NCBI GenBank assembly: GCA_945900705.1
Contig: CAMDKJ010000041.1
Span: 1-11,118 of the forward strand
Source of the DNA: Bifidobacterium breve
Lineage (GTDB): Bacteria; Actinomycetota; Actinomycetes; S36-B12
Direction: 5' to 3'
Length of the DNA stretch: 11,118 nucleotides
Shown here: positions 1-6,637 of the stretch, one piece after another
Layout: each line of letters opens with the position of its first letter
Numbering within the stretch: the stretch's first letter is position 1
Made by a program: the position numbers and the translations under genes
The notes under the pieces: generated by a model
What the model saw: only the letters and a program-made list of their open reading frames with translations
What the model was told of the DNA's origin: nothing
Database searches by the model: none

Positions 1-1
1 C

Positions 2-715
2 GGCGCGCTGCTTGAACCGTATTGCGACTGCCCCCATTCTAAGGGTCTACCAAATTGGCAGCCCGACGAACTAAATAGTGCGGTAGCGGCCATTGATGCC
101 CTTGGATTTCAAACACATATCCATGCGATCGGTGATGGCGCGGCGCGAATGGCCCTTGATGCAATTGAGCACGCCAGTTTGGTCAACGGTGCGCGTGATC
201 GTCGCCCGGTCATCGCGCACACCCAATTGGTTGATGCAGCAGATATTGGCCGGTTTGCCGAACTTGGTGTTATTGCAAACTTTGAGCCATATTGGGCGAA
301 GTTTGATTCTTGGCAGTCCGAATTAACCGAACCCAGATTGGGTAAGGAGCGAACAAATCGTCAATTCCTAATCGGCACGATTTTAAGAAGTGGCGCTCCC
401 ATCTCCTTTGGTAGTGATTGGCCTGTGACGACTTACTCGCCACTCGCAGGGATCCAAGTGGCGGTCACCCGCAAGATGACGGCGGCTGGCCCAGCTTGGA
501 TGCCGCAAGAATGCATAACTGTTGAAGAAGCACTTCTTGCCTACACATCCGGTGTTGCGTTTCAAGCTGGCGACGATAGTGCGGGGGTAATTCGACCAGG
601 TGCACGGGCCGATCTCGTCTGGCTCGAAACCGATCCACGGTCGGTAGACCCGATGAAGATAGAAAATATTTCGGTGCTCGGCACTTGGGCACACGGCCAG
701 CGCGTCTGGCAATGA
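2..715 (+). CDS. YtcJ-type amidohydrolase, C-terminal part (5' end outside window)
   Basis: The gene enters from the left edge in frame 2 and ends at TGA 713-715, so about 237 C-terminal residues are visible. It belongs to the amidohydrolase_3 (YtcJ) branch of the metal-dependent amidohydrolase superfamily, a TIM-barrel group that includes N-substituted formamide deformylase and many enzymes of unknown substrate. Visible family landmarks are the metal-binding HIHAIGDGA segment, the IAHTQLV segment after the next strand, the catalytic-aspartate segment FGSDWPV, and the C-terminal LxAYTSG...GVIRPGARADLVWL stretch that closes the small beta domain. The stop lies 13 nt before ureAB with a strong Shine-Dalgarno between, so the two are almost certainly co-transcribed. 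The family is secure. The substrate is unknown; hydrolysis of an N-substituted amide, ureide or carbamate feeding the urease-like enzyme is inference from context only. Confidence 0.9.
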   Translation, partial: GALLEPYCDCPHSKGLPNWQPDELNSAVAAIDALGFQTHIHAIGDGAARMALDAIEHASLVNGARDRRPVIAHTQLVDAADIGRFAELGVIANFEPYWAKFDSWQSELTEPRLGKERTNRQFLIGTILRSGAPISFGSDWPVTTYSPLAGIQVAVTRKMTAAGPAWMPQECITVEEALLAYTSGVAFQAGDDSAGVIRPGARADLVWLETDPRSVDPMKIENISVLGTWAHGQRVWQ

Positions 716-722
716 AAGGAGG
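715..722 (+). promoter_or_regulatory. Strong Shine-Dalgarno of ureAB (AAAGGAGG)
   Basis: AAAGGAGG is a near-perfect anti-16S match, 6 nt before the ATG at 729. It fixes the ureAB start and overlaps the last base of the upstream amidohydrolase stop, as expected inside an operon. Confidence 0.8.
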
Positions 723-728
723 CCCTGA

Positions 729-1451
729 ATGGCGCTGACCCCGGGGGAGTCGGACCGGTTGCTGCTATTTACTCAATCGCAATTGGCCGAGCAGCGCCGC
801 GCGAGGGGTTTACGACTCAATGTTCCTGAAGCCACCGCGATAATCGCCAACGCAGTCTGCGAATTTGCCCGTGACGGCCTCTCACTTCCACAGGCCCGTG
901 CCGCCGCAGGTGAAATCCTAGATGTCGATGCAGTAATGCCTGAGGTAATCACCGTAGTTACCGAAGTACGCGTTGAAGCAAGATTCGATGATGGTACGCG
1001 GTTGGTGATAGTCCGTAATCCATTTGGGCTAGCGACCGAAGATGCGGTTGAGCCGCAAGAGGTGCATGAGGGAAAGTTCATCACGATAGTTAATGAGGGT
1101 TCGACACCAATTGGGATCACCTCGCATATCCATTTGGCTGAGGTTAATCCGCGGCTGCGCCTTGACCGCGCCGCTGCATACGGTCACCAGCTGGCTACCG
1201 AAACAGGTTCGGTGGTCTGGTTGAGTCCAAATGATCGAGTTGAGCTACCGATGCGGGCTATCGCCGGAGACCGCGTCATGGTGGGCAACACCGGAGTCAT
1301 AGATGGGTCATTAGATGATGCGGCGCTCCGCGAGCGCGCCCTCGTGCTACTGCGCGCATGCGGCTACCTAGACATAGTTGATGGTGATCCGGTTGGATTA
1401 ATTGCAGGCGCCGAAGTAGCTGTCGAAAATCTGATGGGACGAAATCGGTGA
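729..1451 (+). CDS. ureAB: Fused urease gamma-beta subunit (UreAB type), divergent
   Basis: This 240-residue protein joins the two small structural subunits of urease. Residues 1-99 are the gamma domain: the start LTPGESDRLLLF, then QLAEQRRARGLRLNVPEA, and the closing VEARFDDGTRLVIVRNPFG. Residues 103-195 are the beta domain, marked by TPIGITSHIHLAEVNPRL followed by LDRAAAYG and a region ending NTGVIDGSL. In urease, gamma and beta pack around alpha and do not carry the nickel site. The beta N-terminus is shorter than in separate UreB proteins. About 45 residues (195-240) follow the normal beta end and are predicted mainly helical, with no match I recognise. The gene lies in the operon amidohydrolase-ureAB-ureC and overlaps ureC by GTGA, implying translational coupling. 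Gamma-beta fusions are known (Helicobacter UreA and, as I recall, orphan pairs in streptomycetes). Whether this one supports urea hydrolysis is not shown. Confidence 0.9.
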   Translation: MALTPGESDRLLLFTQSQLAEQRRARGLRLNVPEATAIIANAVCEFARDGLSLPQARAAAGEILDVDAVMPEVITVVTEVRVEARFDDGTRLVIVRNPFGLATEDAVEPQEVHEGKFITIVNEGSTPIGITSHIHLAEVNPRLRLDRAAAYGHQLATETGSVVWLSPNDRVELPMRAIAGDRVMVGNTGVIDGSLDDAALRERALVLLRACGYLDIVDGDPVGLIAGAEVAVENLMGRNR

Positions 1452-3088
1452 GCGGCTATGGATATGCCGCCGGAGACATCTTGCAACTTGGTGATACTGG
1501 ATTGCGGCTTCGAATACCGGAAAGGGTCAATGATGGTGGTGACGAGTTCCAGGTGGGCTTCGGTAACACCGGGCGCGATGGCATTGGCTTACATCCGGTA
1601 ACGACGGCTGAGTCATGTGATGTGGTTGTCACTAATGTAATTGTTTTGGATGCCGTGGGTGGGGTCCGAGTAGCCAGTATCGGCATTAGATCGGGGCGAA
1701 TATCGGCGGTTGGCAAAGCCGGAAACCCCAATGTGGCCGATGGAGTCGACATAGTCGTGGGTTCTGGCACGGTAATCATCCCCGGCGACGGCTTGATCGC
1801 TACGCCGGGTGGTATCGACACCCACGTGCATACCCTGAGCCCCCGGGTTCTCGATGCCGAAATCTCCTCCGGGGTTACGACAGTTATCGCCCAAGAGGCG
1901 GGTCCGATGTGGGGGGTTGGGGTGAGTTCGCCCTGGGTTCTAGGGCGAGCGATGCGGGCCATGGATGCATTTGCGCTCAATATCGGGCTATTGGGTCGCG
2001 CTTCATCATCGGTGCGCGCGACCTTGGATGAAGCCGTACTGGCCCATGTGTGCGGTTTGAAAGTTCATGAGGATACCGGTGCCACCTTGCGCACTATCGA
2101 TACTGCTCTGCACTGCGCCGATGAGGCAGATATTCAAGTGGCGCTCCATACCGACGGCTTGAACGAGACGCTCTCGGTCGCTGACACAATTGCGGTAATT
2201 TCCGGTCGGGTGATTCACGCCTTCCATGTGGAAGGCTGCGGGGGCGGCCATGCTCCAGATGTGTTAACACTTGCCGGCCGCGACAATATATTGACTTCTT
2301 CAACAAATCCGACCTTGCCGTACGGAGTAAATGCCTTAGCTGAGCATCTTGACATGTTGATGCTCGTGCACAACCTTGATCATGGCGATGATCAAGATGT
2401 TCGTATTGCGTCGGCGCGGGTGCGCAGGGTAACTATGGCTGCTGAGAATCACCTACATGACCTAGGTGTTATCGCGATGACGTCATCTGATGCACAAGGG
2501 ATGGGCCGGGCCGGCGAAACTTGGTGGCGCACTTTTGCGATGGCCGGGGTGATGAACGCTGGTAGGGACGAACGCCTTGACGATAACGAGCGGATTCTTC
2601 GATACCTTGCGAAAATAACTATTAATCCGGCTCTGGCCCACGGCATTTCCCACGAGGTGGGAAGCATTGCACCCGGCCTCCTCGCCGACATTGTGCTCTG
2701 GAAGCCAACTGCATTCGCCGCGAAACCAACTTTGATTCTCAAAGCAGGATTTCCGGCCTGGGGGGCGGTGGGTGATCCAAATGCCAGCATCGATACCGCT
2801 GAGCCACTGGTTCTTGCGGAGCAGTTCGGGGCATTAGGTGCCACGCCGGCGGACCTATCATTCTTACTTTCGAACTCGCAGGCGCTCGCGGTGGGGCCGG
2901 CTCCTACCGCACGCCGGGCCGTAGCGGTAACCGGTTGCCGCACCATTAGGTCAAGTGGGCTGATAAGGCATGGTGAGCTCGGCGAAGTAGAAGTCAAGTC
3001 CGATGGCAGCTCGGTGCGGTGGCGCGGTGCGGATTTGGCCGGCGAGCCGGTATCGAGGGTGCCGTTATCGCGACTGCATTTTTGGTAA
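1448..3088 (+). CDS. ureC: Urease alpha subunit (UreC), divergent; urease or urease-like hydrolase
   Basis: This 546-residue protein aligns along its whole length with UreC, the nickel-containing subunit that hydrolyses urea to ammonia and carbamate. Kept residues, with Klebsiella numbering in brackets, are H126 and H128 (134/136), carbamylated lysine K205 (217), H207 (219), H234 (246), H260 (272), H308 (320), R324 (336) and D348 (360). A dinuclear metal site is therefore expected. Departures: the mobile-flap cysteine (319) is V307, A363 is G351, and the loop at about 149-163 lacks the usual GGTGPA...TCTPGPW pattern and is about four residues short. The C-terminal FGALG and GCRT segments are typical. 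The GTG start overlaps the ureAB stop, giving tight coupling. No ureD/E/F/G lies nearby, so activation would need genes elsewhere. The family is certain. The substrate is uncertain because substrate-contacting loops have changed. Confidence 0.9.
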   Translation: MSGYGYAAGDILQLGDTGLRLRIPERVNDGGDEFQVGFGNTGRDGIGLHPVTTAESCDVVVTNVIVLDAVGGVRVASIGIRSGRISAVGKAGNPNVADGVDIVVGSGTVIIPGDGLIATPGGIDTHVHTLSPRVLDAEISSGVTTVIAQEAGPMWGVGVSSPWVLGRAMRAMDAFALNIGLLGRASSSVRATLDEAVLAHVCGLKVHEDTGATLRTIDTALHCADEADIQVALHTDGLNETLSVADTIAVISGRVIHAFHVEGCGGGHAPDVLTLAGRDNILTSSTNPTLPYGVNALAEHLDMLMLVHNLDHGDDQDVRIASARVRRVTMAAENHLHDLGVIAMTSSDAQGMGRAGETWWRTFAMAGVMNAGRDERLDDNERILRYLAKITINPALAHGISHEVGSIAPGLLADIVLWKPTAFAAKPTLILKAGFPAWGAVGDPNASIDTAEPLVLAEQFGALGATPADLSFLLSNSQALAVGPAPTARRAVAVTGCRTIRSSGLIRHGELGEVEVKSDGSSVRWRGADLAGEPVSRVPLSRLHFW

Positions 3089-3094
3089 CTGCCG

Positions 3095-4756
3095 CTATAT
3101 CCCGGTGGTACTGCGCGGATAGGTTGCCTCCGGGTCGGTCATGATGTTAACCACATATGGCAGGTTGGAGTTCATGGCCCGATCAAGTGCGGGGCCAATA
3201 TCGTGTGGATCATTGACGAGTTCCCCGCCGCCGCCCAATGTCTGCATGATGGTGTCGTATTTCGTTGCAGGAAGATCAGCAATTACGTCATACCCGTAGA
3301 GAAACCGCATCGGGTGCTTCTCCAAGGCCCATCCTTGATTATTTCCAATCACGATCACAACCGGTAATTGGTGGCGCACCAAAGACTCCAGATCCATGAT
3401 CGAGAAGCCGGCCGCTCCATCGCCCATCAACAAGAAGACCGGTGCGGATGGGTTGGCGAGCCGTGCGGCCATCGCGTAGCCAGGCCCGGTGCCAAGGCAT
3501 CCGTATGGACCTGGATCCAGCCACCGCCCTGGCTGGGCAGGTTCGATGTATTTGCCCGCGAACGAAACGAAGTCGCCACCGTCACCAATAATGATGCTGT
3601 CCGGAGTTAGTCGCGGCAGCAGGTCGCCGTATATTCGAGCCGGGTGTATTGGTGAATTGTTGTTTTGAAACAATTCGTCATCGCGAGTGATTGCCGCAAG
3701 TGAAAGGTCGCGCAGTTGCGTGCGCCACTGGCCGACATCAGGTGGGGTGGCCGCCGCACGCAGGGAATCCATCGCGAGCCCTAGGTCGCCAACGATTGTC
3801 ACGGCGTTGGGGGCGTGGGATGACACCTGTGATTTTGCATCTACCAAGTGCACTATGTCAGCAGGCGGGTCGCCGAATCTCCCATAGCCGAGTCGAAAGT
3901 CAAGTGGCGTGCCAATGACGATTACCAAGTCGCAATTGCTGAATGCGTGGGATCGTGCCCGCGTTACCAAATGGGGGTCCGATGGTGGCAAGATGCCGCG
4001 TCCCATGCCGTTGGTGATGGTGGGTAAGCCCAAACCGCGGATGAACTCTTGAGCCTGCTCAACGGCTGCGCCCTGCCAGACATCGCCGCCGATAATTACG
4101 ACGGGATGTCGAGAGGCACTGATGCGAATTGCGGTGTCCTTGATTATGTCGGGGTCGGGTTCGGTTCGGCTCGGGGTAGTGGGCACTAGATCCGGCACCT
4201 CAGCCCAACTGAACAAGATGTCCATGGGGACGTCTACAAAAACTGGACCGCGGTGCGGTGCTCGCGCTAACTCGAATGCTTCCTGCAGGCCAGATCGAAT
4301 AAGTTCAGGGCTATGTACCGTAGTTGCTAGCTTGGTTACGTTTGCCACCATAGGCGGCTGATTGAGTTCTTGTAGTGCACCGGTGCCCCAGCGGGTGTCG
4401 GGCGCCCGCCCACCCAGCACCACGAGCGGCGATCCGTTGAAGTAGGCGCCAGTGATTGCGCTGATCCCGTTGGTGACACCAGGGCCCGCGGTGAGTGCGG
4501 CAAATCCTGGGGTACGCGTTAACTTACCCATGGCCTCGGCGGCAAAGACCGCGGTTTGCTCATGGCGCACGTCGATTAGGCACAGTGGTCCACCGCGTTC
4601 GGCACTACGTGCATTGCCTGCGGCGACTACCGACTCTTTACCGCCCACCGCGGCGTCGTACACCGGGAACACGTGTGCACCACTGAGCGTAAATAGGTGG
4701 GTAACCCCATTGGCCAGCGCCGCGTTAACCGCGTGGGTGCCCCCGTGCCCGTTCAC
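3095..4756 (-). CDS. ilvG: ThDP-dependent acetolactate-synthase-like enzyme (IlvG type)
   Basis: This 553-residue thiamine-diphosphate enzyme has the three-domain layout of acetolactate synthase large subunits: N-terminal pyrimidine-binding domain with the ThDP-activating glutamate E66 in DVRHEQT and the [11 protein letters not shown] segment (88-97), a central domain, and a C-terminal pyrophosphate domain with GDGAAGFS (445-452) and NN (472-473) for Mg-ThDP. The closest relative I recall is M. tuberculosis IlvG (Rv1820): shared segments include LGGRAPxxRWGxGxLQE, LGxGPGYAxAA and WxLEKHPM. Acetolactate synthases condense pyruvate in branched-chain amino acid synthesis, but the IlvG-type reaction is poorly established, and no ilvH or ilvC is adjacent. 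Residues about 39-57 look like an insertion relative to IlvG. The GTG start at 4756 is supported by a TANNNT hexamer 6 nt upstream. The gene converges on ureC with six bases between stops. Other ThDP decarboxylases are less likely given the IlvG-specific segments. Confidence 0.85.
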   Translation of the reverse strand: MNGHGGTHAVNAALANGVTHLFTLSGAHVFPVYDAAVGGKESVVAAGNARSAERGGPLCLIDVRHEQTAVFAAEAMGKLTRTPGFAALTAGPGVTNGISAITGAYFNGSPLVVLGGRAPDTRWGTGALQELNQPPMVANVTKLATTVHSPELIRSGLQEAFELARAPHRGPVFVDVPMDILFSWAEVPDLVPTTPSRTEPDPDIIKDTAIRISASRHPVVIIGGDVWQGAAVEQAQEFIRGLGLPTITNGMGRGILPPSDPHLVTRARSHAFSNCDLVIVIGTPLDFRLGYGRFGDPPADIVHLVDAKSQVSSHAPNAVTIVGDLGLAMDSLRAAATPPDVGQWRTQLRDLSLAAITRDDELFQNNNSPIHPARIYGDLLPRLTPDSIIIGDGGDFVSFAGKYIEPAQPGRWLDPGPYGCLGTGPGYAMAARLANPSAPVFLLMGDGAAGFSIMDLESLVRHQLPVVIVIGNNQGWALEKHPMRFLYGYDVIADLPATKYDTIMQTLGGGGELVNDPHDIGPALDRAMNSNLPYVVNIMTDPEATYPRSTTGI

Positions 4757-4762
4757 TGTCGA

Positions 4763-4768
4763 ACCGTA
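4763..4768 (-). promoter_or_regulatory. Predicted -10 hexamer (TACGGT) of the ilvG-like gene, leaderless
   Basis: On the minus strand TACGGT is followed by six bases and then the GTG start at 4756. That fits the actinobacterial TANNNT -10 box and would put +1 at or next to the start codon. No Shine-Dalgarno precedes the gene. No clear -35 was seen. Confidence 0.5.
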
Positions 4769-4773
4769 CCCAA

Positions 4774-4809
4774 GGGGAAGGCCAACGGGAAGGCAAGGGG
4801 GAGGTCATA
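4774..4809 (+). repeat. Three imperfect 12-bp tandem repeats between divergent promoters
   Basis: GGGGAAGGCCAA (4774-4785), CGGGAAGGCAAG (4786-4797) and GGGGAGGTCATA (4798-4809) form a degrading purine-rich 12-bp repeat. It fills the space between the two predicted -10 boxes of the divergent ilvG-like and pdtaS genes. It could be a helical-phase binding site for a regulator of both genes, or simply low-complexity sequence. Confidence 0.45.
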
Positions 4810-4813
4810 CACT
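4808..4813 (+). promoter_or_regulatory. Predicted -10 hexamer (TACACT) of pdtaS, leaderless
   Basis: TACACT fits TANNNT and is six bases before the ATG at 4820, so transcription would begin at or beside the start codon. No Shine-Dalgarno is placed for that ATG (only GCGGGC precedes it). Confidence 0.5.
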
Positions 4814-4819
4814 GCGGGC

Positions 4820-6232
4820 ATGTCGACGGTGACGAAACTCGCCAGCGAGCGCACCGACTTAACTGCCGCTGAGATAGCTCGTATCCATGCGATCGTGGGC
4901 GAGTGGCCACTTCTTGCGGATCTGGCATTAAGTGACCTCGTACTCTGGCTACCCACCTGGAACGAAGGCGGGTTGGTCGCGGTGGCGCAGGTGCGCCCGA
5001 CCACGGCTCCGACGCGCGTGCCGGATGATGTCATCGGGGATTTCGCTCCGCGTGGACGCTATCCAGATATCGATCAGGCACTGGCATACGGGCGCAATGT
5101 TGACCACGCCTATCCCGTGCACTTTGGTGAGCGGGTAATAGCAGTCGTGGCTCGGCACTCATCGGAACAGCCGCGTGTTGCGGGCAAACTCGAAGAGATC
5201 TATTTGCAGACAGCTGATGATCTGCTGCGCATGCTTGTCGACGGCACCTTTCCGGCGCCCACGGTAATCGACGAGTCCGCCGATTCACCTCGGGTTGGAG
5301 ATGGCCTGATCCGACTGGATGAAAATGGGATCATCACCTATGCGAGCCCAAATGCCGTTAGCGCACTGCACCGCCTAGGTCTGGCAACCGACGTCGAGGG
5401 GAAGGAACTAAAGCCGATGCTGGCGCATCTCTCGCGGCGCCCCACTCCGATGGATGAATCCTTGATGAGAATAGCCAGTGGGCAAGCGGCAGGTCGCGCC
5501 GATATAGAAAACAATGTTGCCACGGTTTTGATACAAGGCATTCCGCTGCAAGCTGGGGGTCTGATGTACGCAAGTTTGGTGCTGATGCGCGATGTAACCG
5601 AAATTCGCGGGCGGGAGCGCGCACTGGTCTCAAAGGATGCCACCATTCGAGAGATCCACCACCGCGTCAAGAACAATTTGCAAACCGTCGCAGCATTGTT
5701 GCGGTTACAGGGCCGTCGCGCAGCTAGCGACGAGACCAAAGCTGCCTTAGGTGAGGCCGAACTTCGGGTTGGTGCCATTGCCGTGGTCCATGAGATCTTG
5801 TCCCGCGATTCTGGCGAAACCGTCGCTTTTGACGAGATCATCGATCGAATTATTGGGCTGATGGTTGAGTTGGCACCGGCATATTCCGCTCAAGTGCCTT
5901 TGATAAGCCGCGTTGGTAGTTGTGGGGCGCTGCCGAGCGAACAGGCAACACCACTGGCCATGAGTGTCTCGGAGTTATTACAAAATGCCGTAGAACATGC
6001 ACGCGCGACGGCGATCACCGTCGAACTTGCCCAGAGCGAAGGCCAAGTTCGCGTGGTGGTTCGCGATGACGGAACCGGCCTGCCTGATGACTTCGAAGTT
6101 GCTGCCACCGGGCTCGGGCTGCAAATCGTCGAGTCCTTGGCTACCGGTGAACTGCGCGGCAAGTTCTTGATGTGCAATGACGAAAACGGTGGCGCGATGG
6201 CATGTATCGAGATACCGCAAATTGTGCTCTAG
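4820..6232 (+). CDS. pdtaS: PdtaS-type sensor histidine kinase (GAF-PAS-HisKA_2-HATPase)
   Basis: This 470-residue soluble kinase matches PdtaS (M. tuberculosis Rv3220c), which phosphorylates the RNA-binding antiterminator response regulator PdtaR. It has an N-terminal GAF-like domain (about 20-145, including [13 protein letters not shown]), a PAS-like domain (about 160-265, [20 protein letters not shown]), a HisKA_2 dimerisation domain with phosphoacceptor motif [13 protein letters not shown] (H280/H281) and an ATP-binding domain with N box [10 protein letters not shown] (N389), G1 DDGTGLP (416-422) and G2 TGLGLQIV. No membrane segment or signal peptide is visible. The start at 4820 was chosen because homology begins there (MSTVTKL) and a -10 box lies just upstream; the frame stays open to 4697, inside the divergent gene. 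Two cysteines I recall as C53 and C57 in the mycobacterial GAF domain are A54 and V58 here, so the input signal probably differs. pdtaR is not in the window. Confidence 0.92.
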   Translation: MSTVTKLASERTDLTAAEIARIHAIVGEWPLLADLALSDLVLWLPTWNEGGLVAVAQVRPTTAPTRVPDDVIGDFAPRGRYPDIDQALAYGRNVDHAYPVHFGERVIAVVARHSSEQPRVAGKLEEIYLQTADDLLRMLVDGTFPAPTVIDESADSPRVGDGLIRLDENGIITYASPNAVSALHRLGLATDVEGKELKPMLAHLSRRPTPMDESLMRIASGQAAGRADIENNVATVLIQGIPLQAGGLMYASLVLMRDVTEIRGRERALVSKDATIREIHHRVKNNLQTVAALLRLQGRRAASDETKAALGEAELRVGAIAVVHEILSRDSGETVAFDEIIDRIIGLMVELAPAYSAQVPLISRVGSCGALPSEQATPLAMSVSELLQNAVEHARATAITVELAQSEGQVRVVVRDDGTGLPDDFEVAATGLGLQIVESLATGELRGKFLMCNDENGGAMACIEIPQIVL

Positions 6233-6483
6233 ACGTTCGAGCGCGCCCGCAACCGGGCATTGCGGCGCTTGAGTGCACGCCGCTCGTCTTCACTTAGTCC
6301 GCCCCATACCCCGGCATCTTGGCCGGTTTCGAGCGCCCAACGCAGACATTCGTCAACGACGCTACAGCGACGACAGACCAGTTTGGCTTCTTCGATCTGG
6401 ACCAAAGCTGGTCCGGTATTGCCGATCGGGAAGAACAATTCCGGGTCTTCGTCACGGCATGCGGACTCGTGACGCCAATCCAT
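6229..6483 (-). CDS. whiB1: WhiB1 iron-sulfur transcriptional regulator
   Basis: This 84-residue WhiB-family protein is nearly collinear with M. tuberculosis WhiB1. The four [4Fe-4S] cysteines are C9, C37, C40 and C46 (LVCRRCSVVDEC). The GVWGG turn is at 58-62, and a basic tail [21 protein letters not shown] provides DNA contact. WhiB1 proteins bind the housekeeping sigma factor, and the mycobacterial cluster reacts with nitric oxide. I chose ATG 6483 (MDWRHESA) over an in-frame GTG at 6489 because homologues begin at MDWRH and GGAG sits nine bases before the ATG. The gene converges on pdtaS, and the two stop codons share CTAG at 6229-6232, so no terminator fits between them. The upstream region is rich in dyads, including a CRP-like site. 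Confidence 0.95.
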   Translation of the reverse strand: MDWRHESACRDEDPELFFPIGNTGPALVQIEEAKLVCRRCSVVDECLRWALETGQDAGVWGGLSEDERRALKRRNARLRARSNV

Positions 6484-6526
6484 GAGCACTCACTCCAAAA
6501 TGGTCGGCTTCGGGGTTACCGAAACT

Positions 6527-6542
6527 CGTGATTGCTTTCACG
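6527..6542 (-). promoter_or_regulatory. CRP/FNR-like operator dyad (CGTGA-N6-TCACG) upstream of whiB1
   Basis: CGTGA-TTGCTT-TCACG is a perfect inverted repeat matching the CRP consensus TGTGA-N6-TCACA at eight of ten arm positions. Its centre is about 51 nt before the whiB1 ATG. Mycobacterial whiB1 is known to be controlled by the CRP homologue Rv3676, which supports the assignment. Occupancy is inferred. Confidence 0.5.
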
Positions 6543-6618
6543 TGCCGGCGTGTCGTGGGAAGGGTTCAGGGTTCGCCTGATTTCCCCCGGGGGAAGATCG
6601 CCGCCACCTAAAAACAAA

Positions 6619-6637
6619 TGACACCTGAATCGTGTCA
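6619..6637. promoter_or_regulatory. Operator-like perfect inverted repeat TGACAC-N7-GTGTCA
   Basis: Both six-base arms match exactly around a 7-bp centre (CTGAATC), for a 19-bp span typical of a dimeric helix-turn-helix repressor site. It lies about 145 bp upstream of the whiB1 ATG. On the minus strand it contains CTGACA, resembling a -35 box, but no good -10 follows. The cognate regulator is unknown. Confidence 0.4.

Noticed and set aside
1448..3088. Reading ureC as a dihydropyrimidinase or hydantoinase
   Set aside because: These share the HxH and carbamylated lysine, but the full-length collinearity with UreC (HTDGLNE, GGGHAPD, SSDAQGMGR, GDPNASI, GCRT) and the adjacent gamma-beta subunit are specific to urease.
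3089..3094. Terminator between ureC and the ilvG-like gene
   Set aside because: Only six bases separate the two stops and no hairpin with a U-tract is visible in the flanking codons.
3095..4756. Assigning the ThDP enzyme as oxalyl-CoA decarboxylase or benzoylformate decarboxylase
   Set aside because: The segments [17 protein letters not shown] and WALEKHPM match IlvG-type proteins better, and no oxalate or aromatic genes are nearby.
4697..4819. Upstream extension of the pdtaS reading frame to ATG 4697 (511 residues)
   Set aside because: The extra 41 residues overlap the divergent ilvG-like gene and its promoter, and homology to PdtaS begins at MSTVTKL (4820), where a -10 box fits a leaderless start.
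5031..5841. Long minus-strand open frames inside pdtaS (and similar ones inside ureC, sigF and other genes)
   Set aside because: They lie antisense to well-supported genes, have arginine- and serine-rich shadow composition, and show no recognisable domain or start context.
6484..6489. GTG start for whiB1 two codons upstream
   Set aside because: Homologues begin at MDWRH, and the GGAG Shine-Dalgarno is nine bases from ATG 6483 but only three from the GTG.
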